In this document: in pieces, positions 1-10,200 of the stretch
How positions within the stretch are numbered: position 1 is the stretch's first letter
Layout: each line of letters opens with the position of its first letter
Origin: JABDMH01 sp965223165
Lineage (GTDB): Bacteria; Bacteroidota; Bacteroidia; Chitinophagales; Saprospiraceae
Reading direction: 5' to 3'
Length of the DNA stretch: 64,000 bases
NCBI GenBank assembly: GCA_965223165.1
Contig: CBDCVQ010000016.1
Location: 186,001 to 250,000 of the forward strand
Notes under the pieces: model-generated
What the model was told of the DNA's origin: nothing
Database searches by the model: none
Seen by the model: only the letters and a program-made list of their open reading frames with translations
Position numbers and translations under genes: made by a program

Positions 1-1
1 A

Positions 2-61
2 CCGTTTCTCACCTTGAACTTTATTATTGCTTTGGTAGGGTTGTATCCATCTCGTTCGTAG
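2..61 (+). CDS. C-terminal end of a phage-tail-collar / microcystin-dependent (MdpB-like) protein, partial
   Basis: Frame 2 is open from the window edge and ends at TAG (59-61). It encodes PFLTLNFIIALVGLYPSRS. This matches the usual ending of tail-collar (MdpB-type) proteins, which close with a strand resembling 'LNFIIALQGIFPSR'. Only 19 residues are visible, so the call rests on this signature and on the two genes that follow. A GNAT enzyme and a DUF6916 protein next to collar proteins is a combination I recall from Bacteroidota and Proteobacteria genomes. The rest of the gene lies outside the window. Confidence 0.6.
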   Translation, partial: PFLTLNFIIALVGLYPSRS

Positions 62-70
62 TCACCTGAG

Positions 71-586
71 ATGCTAGTGCAGATAGAGCCTGAGGTGCCT
101 TTTAGATTTCGACCCATTCAGCAAGACGACCTAGCGTTTCTTAGTGAGCTCTATGCTAGCACACGTGTAGAGGAAATGGCCCAGATAGTCCACTGGTCTA
201 AAGAGGAGAAGCAGTCTTTCTTGGAGCAGCAGTTTCGGGCCCAACACAGCTTCTACCACGAGCGGTTTGTTGACGCCGAGTTCCTCGTTATTTCTTTAGA
301 TGAAGAGAGGATTGGGAGACTTTACAAAGAGGTGCGTCACGATGAAATTCGTATTATCGATATTGCTTTGCTGCCCAAGTTTCGAAACCGTGGCCTTGGT
401 AAGAGATTGATGCTGGGTGTACTCAATGAAGGACAAGAGTTGAATCTGCCGGTGAGGATACATGTGGAACACAATAACCCCGCCATGCGCTTGTATGATC
501 GGCTTGGCTTTACCAAAATCGGAGACACAGGGGTATACTTCCTGATGGAGTGGAGGGGCAGAAAACTGACTAATAGCAATGGTTGA
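71..586 (+). CDS. GNAT family N-acetyltransferase
   Basis: This 171-aa protein would transfer an acetyl group from acetyl-CoA to an amine; the substrate is unknown. The acetyl-CoA loop is visible as FRNRGLGKRL near residues 106-115, after the beta strand IRIIDIALLP. The typical C-terminal half, HVEHNNPAMRLYDRLGF, follows. Length is normal for a single-domain GNAT. The gene starts 9 bp after the stop of the collar protein and overlaps the next gene by 8 bp, so all three are probably one transcript. The acetyltransferase may modify the collar protein or a related structure, but that is inference from position only. Confidence 0.88.
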   Translation: MLVQIEPEVPFRFRPIQQDDLAFLSELYASTRVEEMAQIVHWSKEEKQSFLEQQFRAQHSFYHERFVDAEFLVISLDEERIGRLYKEVRHDEIRIIDIALLPKFRNRGLGKRLMLGVLNEGQELNLPVRIHVEHNNPAMRLYDRLGFTKIGDTGVYFLMEWRGRKLTNSNG

Positions 587-881
587 CCGGTACACTTTGG
601 CTGATTTTGAGGAATTTAGGAGGGACTCCTGGCTGCTTAAGTTCACCGAAGACGTGGCACTTGAAGCTACGATCTGTGACATCACCAAGGTAAATACTGC
701 TAGCAGAAGGCAGAGTGATTCCTTCTCAGTGACCTTCCAAACCAAGCAGAAGGGACAGTACTATACCCAGTGCACCATTCCGGTGGAGCATCCAAGGATG
801 GGAGAGATTAGGCTATTCCTTGTGCCGATTGGTCCTTGTGCCGAAACGGTAGAAATGCAATATCAAGCCACTTTCAACTGA
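579..881 (+). CDS. DUF6916 domain protein
   Basis: This small 100-aa protein has no signal peptide. Its pattern is that of DUF6916 as I know it: a start like 'LADFEEFRRDSWLLKF', a middle strand FSVTFQTKQKGQYYTQCTIP, and the diagnostic ending HPRMGEIRLFLVPIGP followed by YQATFN. The family has no assigned activity and is often found beside tail-collar proteins. The start overlaps the GNAT stop by 8 bp, which suggests translational coupling. It is probably an accessory or assembly factor of the collar protein cluster, by context only. Confidence 0.72.
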   Translation: MVDRYTLADFEEFRRDSWLLKFTEDVALEATICDITKVNTASRRQSDSFSVTFQTKQKGQYYTQCTIPVEHPRMGEIRLFLVPIGPCAETVEMQYQATFN

Positions 882-1060
882 ATGGATGTGACTTAAGAGT
901 TCAGTGCTCACCCTTCAATGAAGTAGAGCCTCAATCGGTGACCTCACCAAATCTAGACTAAGGCCAAGGACAAGGTGATCTCGGTAGGCGGTCGAGTCAT
1001 TTCCAGATCCTGCGTGCTTGAAAAAAGGAGCTTCAAATGTTAGAAGACGTAAATATGTGT

Positions 1061-1068
1061 TAACTTTG
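1061..1068 (+). promoter_or_regulatory. Bacteroidota-type -7 box for the giant-protein gene pair
   Basis: TAACTTTG fits the TAnnTTTG -7 consensus of Bacteroidota sigma-ABfr promoters. It lies 81 bp before the ATG at 1150. A good -33 TTTG partner is not evident at the expected spacing, so support is moderate at best. Confidence 0.35.
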
Positions 1069-1149
1069 GCATGACTCGAAAGAGTTGGGCAAAATTTTGT
1101 CCTGATATAACTACGGAGTTGTATCGATTAACCGAGAAAACCAAACCCT

Positions 1150-4134
1150 ATGAAACTAGAATTGCCTTGGCCAACTCTGAGCCATCGCATTCCCAATGTT
1201 CTTAACAGGGTGTTGTTATGGACGGCTGTAATCCGAGCGCCGGCGCGGATAGGCAGGTTTGGTTGTGATTTGCTGCACCTGAAGCAGTTGAGTCTACTTG
1301 TAGTCCTATCTGCCATTTCTCTATTGGCCCAAGGTCAGGTTATTGATGCGACCAAACGCGACACCGTCTTTTACGATGCAGATGGAAACTTACTAGCCAA
1401 CCCCGGGGACAGTATTAGGTATATCATGATCATTACCAATACAAGGTCGGGACCCGATTCCTCCCTGGTTGTGCCGATCAATGCCCCAACAAACACAACG
1501 CTAAACAGCGGCTCGGTTCTTACTTCCCCATTGGCGGTTGATGATGGCCCATATGAGGTGTTAGGCAATATGGGCATTGGTGTACCAGCAGGTAGCGGAG
1601 TCCTTGTCAATGACTTTGACGATAATATTGCCGGACTTAGCATATCTGCTCCAACACTTAATACTGTCGTGCCCACTGCGCAAGGCGGCACCATCAATAT
1701 CCAGGCCGATGGCAGTTTTGTGTACAACGCCCCACCAGGATTTCAGGGCGCTGACTCCGTAGCCTATACGGTCACCGATGGTACTCCAGCTCCCAATTGC
1801 CCTACCACCAACGATGCGTTCATCAGATTTACGGTCTCCAACATCATCTGGTTTATCAATGAGAATGTATCGGGAGGTGGCAACAATGGCACCCTCGGAG
1901 ATCCCTTTGAGACCTTGGCAGCGTTTGAGAGTGTCAACGGCAATGGAGGCGCTACCGATCCTGCGGCGAATCAAACCATCTTTGTCTACTCATCTGCCAC
2001 GCAGTATGCGGGAGGGGTGACCTTGGAAAACGGCCAGCAGTTGTTGGGTCAGGGGATGACCTCGTCCATCGTGGCCGCTACGGGTATTACTCTACCGATG
2101 TTCAGTCTAGCCCTGCCTGTCACCGGAGGTAGTAACCCTCAAATCGTCGACAATGCACCTGGAAATGCTGTCACGTTGGCCTCCGGAAATGATCTCAGAG
2201 GATTTGATATAGGTTCAAACGGAACCCCCGCGAATGGAAGTGGAATCGTGGGGAGCAATGTGGGTGATCTCAGCATTAGCGAGGGTGTAAGTATTTTCAT
2301 CAACGACCCCAACGCAGGGCCAGGGATTGATATCAATGGAGGGGGAACCATTGCCGTCGAGCTGGTGCAATTGTCTCTCACCGGCAGTTCGACGGAAGGG
2401 ATTGACCTGAACAACATTTCAGGCGGCTCATTTGAGGTGACGGGCACAACCAGCATAACAAATTCGGCAAATGCAGCGGTGGATATCACTTCCTCGGCCT
2501 CAGCTACCTTCACTTTCAACACCTTAAACATCACCAACACGGCGGCCAATACACTTGGCCTCTTCGTCAACAATGGGGGCACGGTCAATACCACTGCCGG
2601 TACGATCAACACGGGCACGAACCGGGCAGTTGATATCAACAATACCGCACTGGGCATCGACCTGACTAGTGTGTCTTCCAGTGGTGGTACGCTGCCGGGT
2701 ATCGATCTCAATACAACCACCGGCCACTTCATTGTATATGGCGACGGTTCCAATACTACGCGAGGAGGTAATGCGTCCGGCGGCACGATTGCCAATAAGA
2801 CTGGGGCAAATGGTGGGGGTGATCTCTGCACGTTTGCAACTGGAGTGGGTGTGGGTGTCCTGCTTAATAGTGCTGACAGTGTGATACTCAGAAGAATGCA
2901 GCTCAACGGTTTCTCCAACTGGGCGATCTGGGGGAGCACGGTGGATGTTTTTAACTTCGAATACTCGACCATAGATGGTGTAAACGGGGGCTCGGCAGCG
3001 GATGATGAGGGTTGTGTTGCATTTTGTGATTTGATTGGGACATCACTTTTCCTTCTTTCGGATATCCAAGGAGGGCTGGAAGACAATATCAGCATTCAGA
3101 ACGGCACCGGGACCATGCTGGACAGTCTCATCGTTGAGAATACGCGGATCGGTTTGAACAGTAACGCACTGGGCAATGATGGAATCCTTGTAGAGGCCAG
3201 AAACAACGCCCAAATCAATATGCGAATTTCCAATTCGGATTTTATTGGTGCGCGAGGCGATCTAGTGCAGACGAATGCGCTAGGTACCTCGGTAATGGGC
3301 ATTGTTATAAAAGGGAACAACTTTAATAACACGCATGGTAACACACTCGGAGGAGGAATCACACTATCTGGCGGCAGCAATACCAGCAATATAACTGTCA
3401 ACTATCTGGTGGACCTCAATGACTTCTCCGGTGCAGTAGTCAGTGCGATCACTGCCAATTTCTTATCGAATCAAGGTACTGCGACGGGCACCATCAGTAA
3501 TAATGACATTGGTACAGCAGCTGCAAACTCGGGTTCCACAGGGGGGTCGGGCATTAGTGCTGGCTGCGAGAAAAATGGGGCTGGTGGCGCTGACATCACT
3601 CACACGGTAACCATCCACAACAACACGATCCAACAAGTGAATTTTGCGGGGATTGATGTTTTTGCCAGTAGAGGGGCAAACGCGGGTTCGAGAGCAGAAA
3701 CCTATGCCACGGTCACCAGCAATAATGTCTCGGGGATGGGTGGGTTTGGCTTGTCAGCTGCTTACTTTGTTGTAGGAGGATCGGCCCAATGCGGTGACTT
3801 TGCGCTGCTTTGCTCCAATGTCAGCAACAACACATTTGACAATAGTGCAGCACCATTCGGTAGCAACGCTGTGTCATATGATCAGGTCAGTATAGACGCC
3901 ACCCATAATCTTCCGGCTTACGCCGGGTCGGCCAACGGTGAATTTCCGCCAGGCATGACCATGGTTTGTCCGGCCTGTGCTGGTGGTGCAGGTACTGCCA
4001 GTGTGAATATTAGTACGTACCTCGTCGGAAAGGGCAATACCATGACCAATGGCCCCTTCCCCGGAATCGCGGGTTCCTTTGTGGATGCCAGCCTGGCTTG
4101 TGGAGTGACGGGATCAGGAATGACATGCCCATAA
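1150..4134 (+). CDS. Giant secreted DUF11/cadherin-like and parallel beta-helix protein
   Basis: This 994-aa protein is probably exported. A hydrophobic segment at about residues 46-62 (LSLLVVLSAISLLAQGQ) looks like a signal peptide core, but about 45 residues precede it. The true start may therefore be a downstream TTG or similar codon; no other ATG is available. Next come a short DUF11-like piece (DGNLLANPGDSIRY) and an Ig/cadherin-type domain with the hallmarks VLVNDFDDN and GSFVYNAPPGFQG. From about residue 230 to the end the protein is Gly/Asn/Thr-rich and periodic (NNTF, SNND, NNTI), as in right-handed parallel beta-helices. No T9SS sorting domain is seen at the C terminus, which ends in a Cys-containing segment. 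The next gene starts 71 bp downstream and is also secreted, so the pair is likely one operon. Confidence 0.8.
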   Translation: MKLELPWPTLSHRIPNVLNRVLLWTAVIRAPARIGRFGCDLLHLKQLSLLVVLSAISLLAQGQVIDATKRDTVFYDADGNLLANPGDSIRYIMIITNTRSGPDSSLVVPINAPTNTTLNSGSVLTSPLAVDDGPYEVLGNMGIGVPAGSGVLVNDFDDNIAGLSISAPTLNTVVPTAQGGTINIQADGSFVYNAPPGFQGADSVAYTVTDGTPAPNCPTTNDAFIRFTVSNIIWFINENVSGGGNNGTLGDPFETLAAFESVNGNGGATDPAANQTIFVYSSATQYAGGVTLENGQQLLGQGMTSSIVAATGITLPMFSLALPVTGGSNPQIVDNAPGNAVTLASGNDLRGFDIGSNGTPANGSGIVGSNVGDLSISEGVSIFINDPNAGPGIDINGGGTIAVELVQLSLTGSSTEGIDLNNISGGSFEVTGTTSITNSANAAVDITSSASATFTFNTLNITNTAANTLGLFVNNGGTVNTTAGTINTGTNRAVDINNTALGIDLTSVSSSGGTLPGIDLNTTTGHFIVYGDGSNTTRGGNASGGTIANKTGANGGGDLCTFATGVGVGVLLNSADSVILRRMQLNGFSNWAIWGSTVDVFNFEYSTIDGVNGGSAADDEGCVAFCDLIGTSLFLLSDIQGGLEDNISIQNGTGTMLDSLIVENTRIGLNSNALGNDGILVEARNNAQINMRISNSDFIGARGDLVQTNALGTSVMGIVIKGNNFNNTHGNTLGGGITLSGGSNTSNITVNYLVDLNDFSGAVVSAITANFLSNQGTATGTISNNDIGTAAANSGSTGGSGISAGCEKNGAGGADITHTVTIHNNTIQQVNFAGIDVFASRGANAGSRAETYATVTSNNVSGMGGFGLSAAYFVVGGSAQCGDFALLCSNVSNNTFDNSAAPFGSNAVSYDQVSIDATHNLPAYAGSANGEFPPGMTMVCPACAGGAGTASVNISTYLVGKGNTMTNGPFPGIAGSFVDASLACGVTGSGMTCP

Positions 4135-4205
4135 ACCCGTGCGAATGGATAGATTGTACAAAGTGATGAGCGCAACTTTAAGCGAGGAACTAAAATGACC
4201 GGTAG

Positions 4206-7200
4206 ATGAAAAAGGGACTGTTACGGCTAGTGTTCTTCATTCTACTTTCTGTGGGCTTTGGCTGGCAGGATTTGTCTGGTCAGACGATGGTCAATATTCC
4301 CGTACTTGATCCGGGAGACAGCATCTGCATCGTTTACGATGTCGAGATAGACAGTCCATTTCCGGTGGGCGTGGGTCAGGTCTTGTGCCAGGATACGGTC
4401 ACCGTGATGAACCCCATGGCTATGGTCCCCACCAGCGATCCGGACTCTCTGCCCACCATGTTTGCCCCGACAGGCACCTTGATCTGCAATCCATTAGCAG
4501 GGACGATCGCAGGCAATGATACCACCCTCTGTACCGGAGATAGCATGAGTATTGTCATCAGTGGCAATCAGACCGCTCCCGAGTATACCCAAGTCTTTCT
4601 GATCGTCGATCAAAGTACGCTCGACATTGTAAGTATTCAGACAGACACGAATCTCAACTTTAGTACGGCTGACACTTTCAAGGTATACAGCTTCAACTAC
4701 CTGACAGCTAGCGTGTCAGACACCACAGGCCTCATGAACATTGCCGACATCGTCTGTGACACCATGGGCACCTGTTGTGATACGTCGATGGCCATGTTTA
4801 CCGTCATCGTGCTGGATTTAGATCCGGGCATGATCGGTACCGATCAGACCATCTGTTCAGGAGATGTGCCCGCACCACTAGCGGAGACGATGGCGTCCAG
4901 TGGTACCGGTCGCACCTATCAGTGGCAGATGAGCACGACGGACTGTAGTTCCGGCTTTGCGCATATTGGAGGAGCCACCTCGGTGGGATATAGTCCTCCT
5001 GCGCTGACGCAGACCACCTATTATCGTCGGATCGTGTCGGTATCTGCCAATATGATATCCTGCAGCGATACGACAAACTGTGTTACCATCACCGTCAATG
5101 ACGTAGATCCGGGCACGATCGCCGCTGATCAAACTATATGCAGTGGAGATGTGCCGGCTACTCTCACAGACATGGCAGATCCGGCCTCCGGATCGGGTCC
5201 CTTGACCTACCAATGGCAGTCGAGCACCGATGGTTGCATGGGCACCTTCGCCAACATTGGCGGGGCCACCATGAGCAGCTATTCGCCTCCTGCATTGACC
5301 GATACCATGTACTATCGCAGGGTCGTAACCTCTACGTTAAACGCGCTGCCGTGCTCTGACACAACCAATTGCGTGACCATCTTGATCAATGACATCACGC
5401 CAGGGGTCATCGACGCTGATCAGACGATATGCAATGGTGACGATCCGGCCGCCTTCACCGAGAGCGTCCTTGCGGTGGCATCCGGTACGCTGACCTACCG
5501 CTGGCAGAGGAGTACCACCGGATGTATGGGCGTCTTTGCGGATATTGGTGGTGCCACTTCTGCAACCTATGATCCACCCGCTCTGACGATGACTACCTCT
5601 TACCGTCGTATTGACATATCCACGCTGAATGCGGTGGTATGCCAAGACACGACGAACTGTCTCACGATCACGGTAAACGATGTCACCCCAGGAGCCATCG
5701 GCGTTGACGACACCGTCTGCTACAACACGGTACCACCGACCATCATAGAGACGATGGCTGCGACAGGGTCAAATCCACCCACCTATCAGTGGCAGCAAAG
5801 TACGACAGGTTGTGCCGGTACATTCTCCGATATCGGTGGGGCTACGATGACTACCTACAGTCCACCCGCCTTGCTCACGACCACTTCTTATCGACGTATT
5901 GCCACGTCCACTCTGAATGCTTTCGACTGTAGTGACACCTCCAACTGTGTGACCATCAGTGTCCAGCGGATTCAGATAGACTCGGTCGTTCAGCACTGCA
6001 CTGGCCCCATGAACTACGATTTGAACGTCTGCTTTCAAGTGGCCACACCGGGCCCATCGGGTATGTTTGAGGTGACGGTCAATGGCCTCGTGCTCGGACC
6101 CTTCTTATACAGCAGCCTTAACATGAATGGCTGCATTCAACTGTCAAATGCCGCCTTCGATCCCACAAACCAGGAGACCTTTGATGTGAGCGTGGCTGAC
6201 GTCGATCTGACGAATGGCATGCAGTGCGGGGATACGGTTAGTTTCACCGAACAATTGTGCTTTGTCTGTCCGACCATCGGAGCAATAGTGACACCGCCTC
6301 AACTTTGCGAGGTCGCGCTGTTTGATTTGAGTGCCACCGGATTGATGGACATGGCCATGGCCCAAAACTCAGAGACGGACTTTGGAATTGACTTTGTCTT
6401 CTGGCCGGGTGGGCCACCCCCCGATCCTTACGTCGGCGGCACATCGCTGGGTACGGTGCCCTTTGCCAGTCTGACCAATGGGGGCACGGTGGCTCCGCTC
6501 AACGGCATCTCGACCATGGTGCTGGGACCTCCGGGCATGTACACGATCTGTGCGATCTTGACGCCCACCCCCACGATCGATATGACCTGTCGACCCTTCC
6601 AGAGCACCACATTAGAACTGGTTGCCAATGCCAGCTTAAACTGCCGAGATGTAAACCTGGCGGTGGCTGCCGATGGTTCTGTGCAGTTTATGATGAGTGA
6701 GCTGATCATGGCATCGAGCTGTAGCGAGTTGCTTAATCTGACAGTCATGAATGATTGGGGAGCGGTCATTTATCGCGAGACCGGGCTGGCTCGTGCTGAC
6801 GTGGTCGTCATACCCAACGTCTGCCCCTCTCTGGGCAAAACACTAAAGGCCTGGATCTCCTATGATTCTGGTAGGAGTTGTCTCAGTGAAATCACCCTAA
6901 AGCAGTCCAACGGTCCAATCTTTGGGCCTGGTAGTGCAAAAGATGTTTATTGCTTCGATCCACTGGTCGAAAGTGGTCACATTGGAGGACAGGCTCCCAT
7001 CGCAAGTATTCCTTGTGGTGGTACCGTGGAGGGTAGTTTTGTAGCCGATTGGACAATCCCGTATGATTGTGACATCGCCGGACAGAACTATCTGCAAAAT
7101 GATACAGTCAAAGTAATCTTACGCGAGTACGAAGCATTTGATAAGGAAGGGAGGAGGTCTGTGGTATATGATACACTGACTGTGTTCAATCTCCCATTCT

Positions 7201-10200
7201 TGGCGGCTGGCTTCTCAGGGGAGAATGCCTATTGTGCTGAAGTAGATACCACATACTGTGGCGTCATTGGCAAGGGGCCCTTCTTTGTGATTCCGGAGCG
7301 ATGTGATCCTGGCGTGCCAGTTGGCACCATCGATTTTGACAACGATCTGTCCTTCTGCGACACCATCTATTTCTTGAAATACGATGATTCAACTCGGACG
7401 TATGTAGCAAACCCCCTTATGGGTAAATGTGGGTTAAACATCCACCTGGATCAATGGCAGTTTGGGGGAGGAAGTTGTGAGGCTGTGACCAAGTACGTAT
7501 TGGAGGTCAAGCAGAATTGCTACGGCGCTGAGCAGGGGTCCATCTGTAACATCGGCTCATTGACTGATAATGCCTTTGAGTATGTGGGTGGCTTTCCCAA
7601 CTTTGGCTTTCCTAACTATCTGACCTGTGCGTTTTGGGTGACAGACTTGGATACGATACCTCCCAAAGTGGCATGTAAGGCCAAAGCCGATCCTAGCGTC
7701 ACAAGAATTACTACCTCCGCGCATGAATGTGCAGCGTATACCTACATTCCAGAGGTCTGGATCGCCGATGATTGGTCGGGGATTAAGCAAGTGAAAGCAC
7801 GAATCGAAGGGATCGGAACTTATCTGATGTCGTACAACGAGGAAAGCGGCTGCTATGCCTCACATCAGCAAGTCAAACTGTCCAAAAACGAAGATGGTTA
7901 TGCGATCATCTATGAAGCCTACGACAGCTGTCACAACGTGGCAACCGATACATGCCGGGTCTACGTAAAGGATCGCATACGCCCTGTGGTCGTCTCTGAC
8001 AAGGGAGCAACCGTGAGCCTAAGTGACAAGAAGGTCTGGGTGGATGCCGCCACATTTGATGAGGGCAGTTGGGACAATTGCGGTATCAACATGCTGCTGG
8101 CCAGACGTACCGACTGGTATGAGGCCTGTATAGATTTATGCGATGATATCGATACCTGCTACATCTCAGAGCACCACGATACGATCTGGCAGGCCCAACT
8201 GGAGTCGGATAAACATGTGGACGAGGTAGAGGCACATTATGCCAAGACCCTGCAATGGCTCTGGGAAGATGACCAAGCGTGCAGCGAGCTGCTGTACAAT
8301 GCCTGGCAATATGACCTGCTGAAATACGCCACGCTTGCGTGTAAGGAGGGACACTATGGTAATACCGACGACCTCCACAAATTGCTCAAGGGAGCTCTGC
8401 TGGATCCGGATAGTGCATCGGAAGCCCTGGTGAGCAAGTTCAAGTGTTTGAATGGTCTGGATGGTATTGTGCCCGGGGACTTGATTTTCGTTGGCACCGA
8501 TGATGGCGAAGCAGATGCCGGTAACAATCAGAGTGGTGACGGCACCTCGGACAACGACTTTTATGCCGTTAATGTGGAGACCGGCGCAGCGACCAAGATT
8601 CCCGCCATATCGCGAAAAAGCGTACGTGCATTGGCAGCTGACGAACAGTACAATCGCCTACTATATACGGGCTCGATCCCAGGACCACGCAACGATGGCT
8701 CCGTCTTGTATGAGTGGAGTATCGATGGCAAGTCTGGTGTGCGAAAACTCGGTGAGCTACGATACAATGGCTACTTGGTAGATGCCCAAGGACTGGGCAT
8801 ACTCAATGGCAAATTGTACGCTTATGTAGATGATGTCTGGGAGGCCCCCACAAACACTACGGGAATATTCGAGATCGACTTGAGAACGCTTAAGCTGACC
8901 TTGGTAGTCAACACGACCGGAGGAATGTACACCGAAATTACTGCACTCGATGGAGACGAAGAAACAGGTAAACTGTATGGTGCTGATGACGGCGATGATG
9001 ACATCATTGAAATCGATGTTGAGACCGGCACAATAACAAAGTTGGGCGACTACCCTGGCGGTCAGGGAAATTTGGAGGGCATGGGCATCGGCGGCGGTAA
9101 GTTGTACCTGACAGATGATGACGGCGATGACGACATATTTGTATTTGATATTGAGAGTAGAAGTTTTGAGACAGGCGTCAAGAATCCGATCACGAGTGGT
9201 GATGATGAAGCTGGTATTGCTGCCTTGTTTGAAAGAAGCATCTGCGGCTACAGCAAGTCGCAGATGGCTGCCAAGGTTGATATCTGGTCGCAGATCGGCG
9301 GTGGCTGGAGCGACGCGGTACCATTTGATTGCAATGATGCCTGCGGTCCCGTGACCGTAGAAATCCTCGTCATGGACTACTGGTGCAACTGGTCCATGGC
9401 CTGGACCAAGGTCTGGGTAGAAGACAAGACACCCGTGGAAGTGGTAAAGGATGTCGTGGACGAGGAACATATCACCTGCAAGACCTATAAAGACGATCGT
9501 TATGCATATCCCAATGCGATCCACCCAGTCAGCTTGGAGTACATCGTAGGCCAAGCGAAAGCGGGCGAGCAGGACGCTTATGACGCCCTCGATGAGATCT
9601 TTGGTGGCTATTGCAAGGCCTGGCGAGATCCCTATGGCAACTACGTGGATGAGACCGGCACCGAGCTGGAGTGCGATATCACCTTTTACGATAGCATTTG
9701 TCAGTGCACGAGCTACTACGAGCAGGTCAGAGTATTTGACGAGCACCTAGGTTATCTGTGGATCGACTCGCTGATCACCAAGTGTGACTATGACCAAGAT
9801 ACCATCGACTTCCAGAAAGGTGTGGTCGTGGTCAACTGCGCTGAAAATGTCTATTGCGAGCAGGACGTCTGGTGCGAAATCGACCATTGCGGCCAAGGCT
9901 ACCTCTTTAGAAAGTTCAAGATATGGCAAGGCTGCCCGGATGAGTTCTATGATGCGCATGGAGTAGCGGATAGCTTGCGGCACACAGTGGATACCATTTA
10001 CCGCCACCAGCGCATCTGGATCGGCAACGAGTGCGAGTTGAACAAGTACATGTTTGATGTACCCTACGATACCGAGGTCGTCACCTGCGATATCGAGTAT
10101 GGTCCCGATGGCAATGTCGTCGGCGCAGCCGGCCCTGAAAATACCGGTTATGCAACCTATAAGTTTGACGACGACTGCCGTATCGTGGGCATAGCGCACA

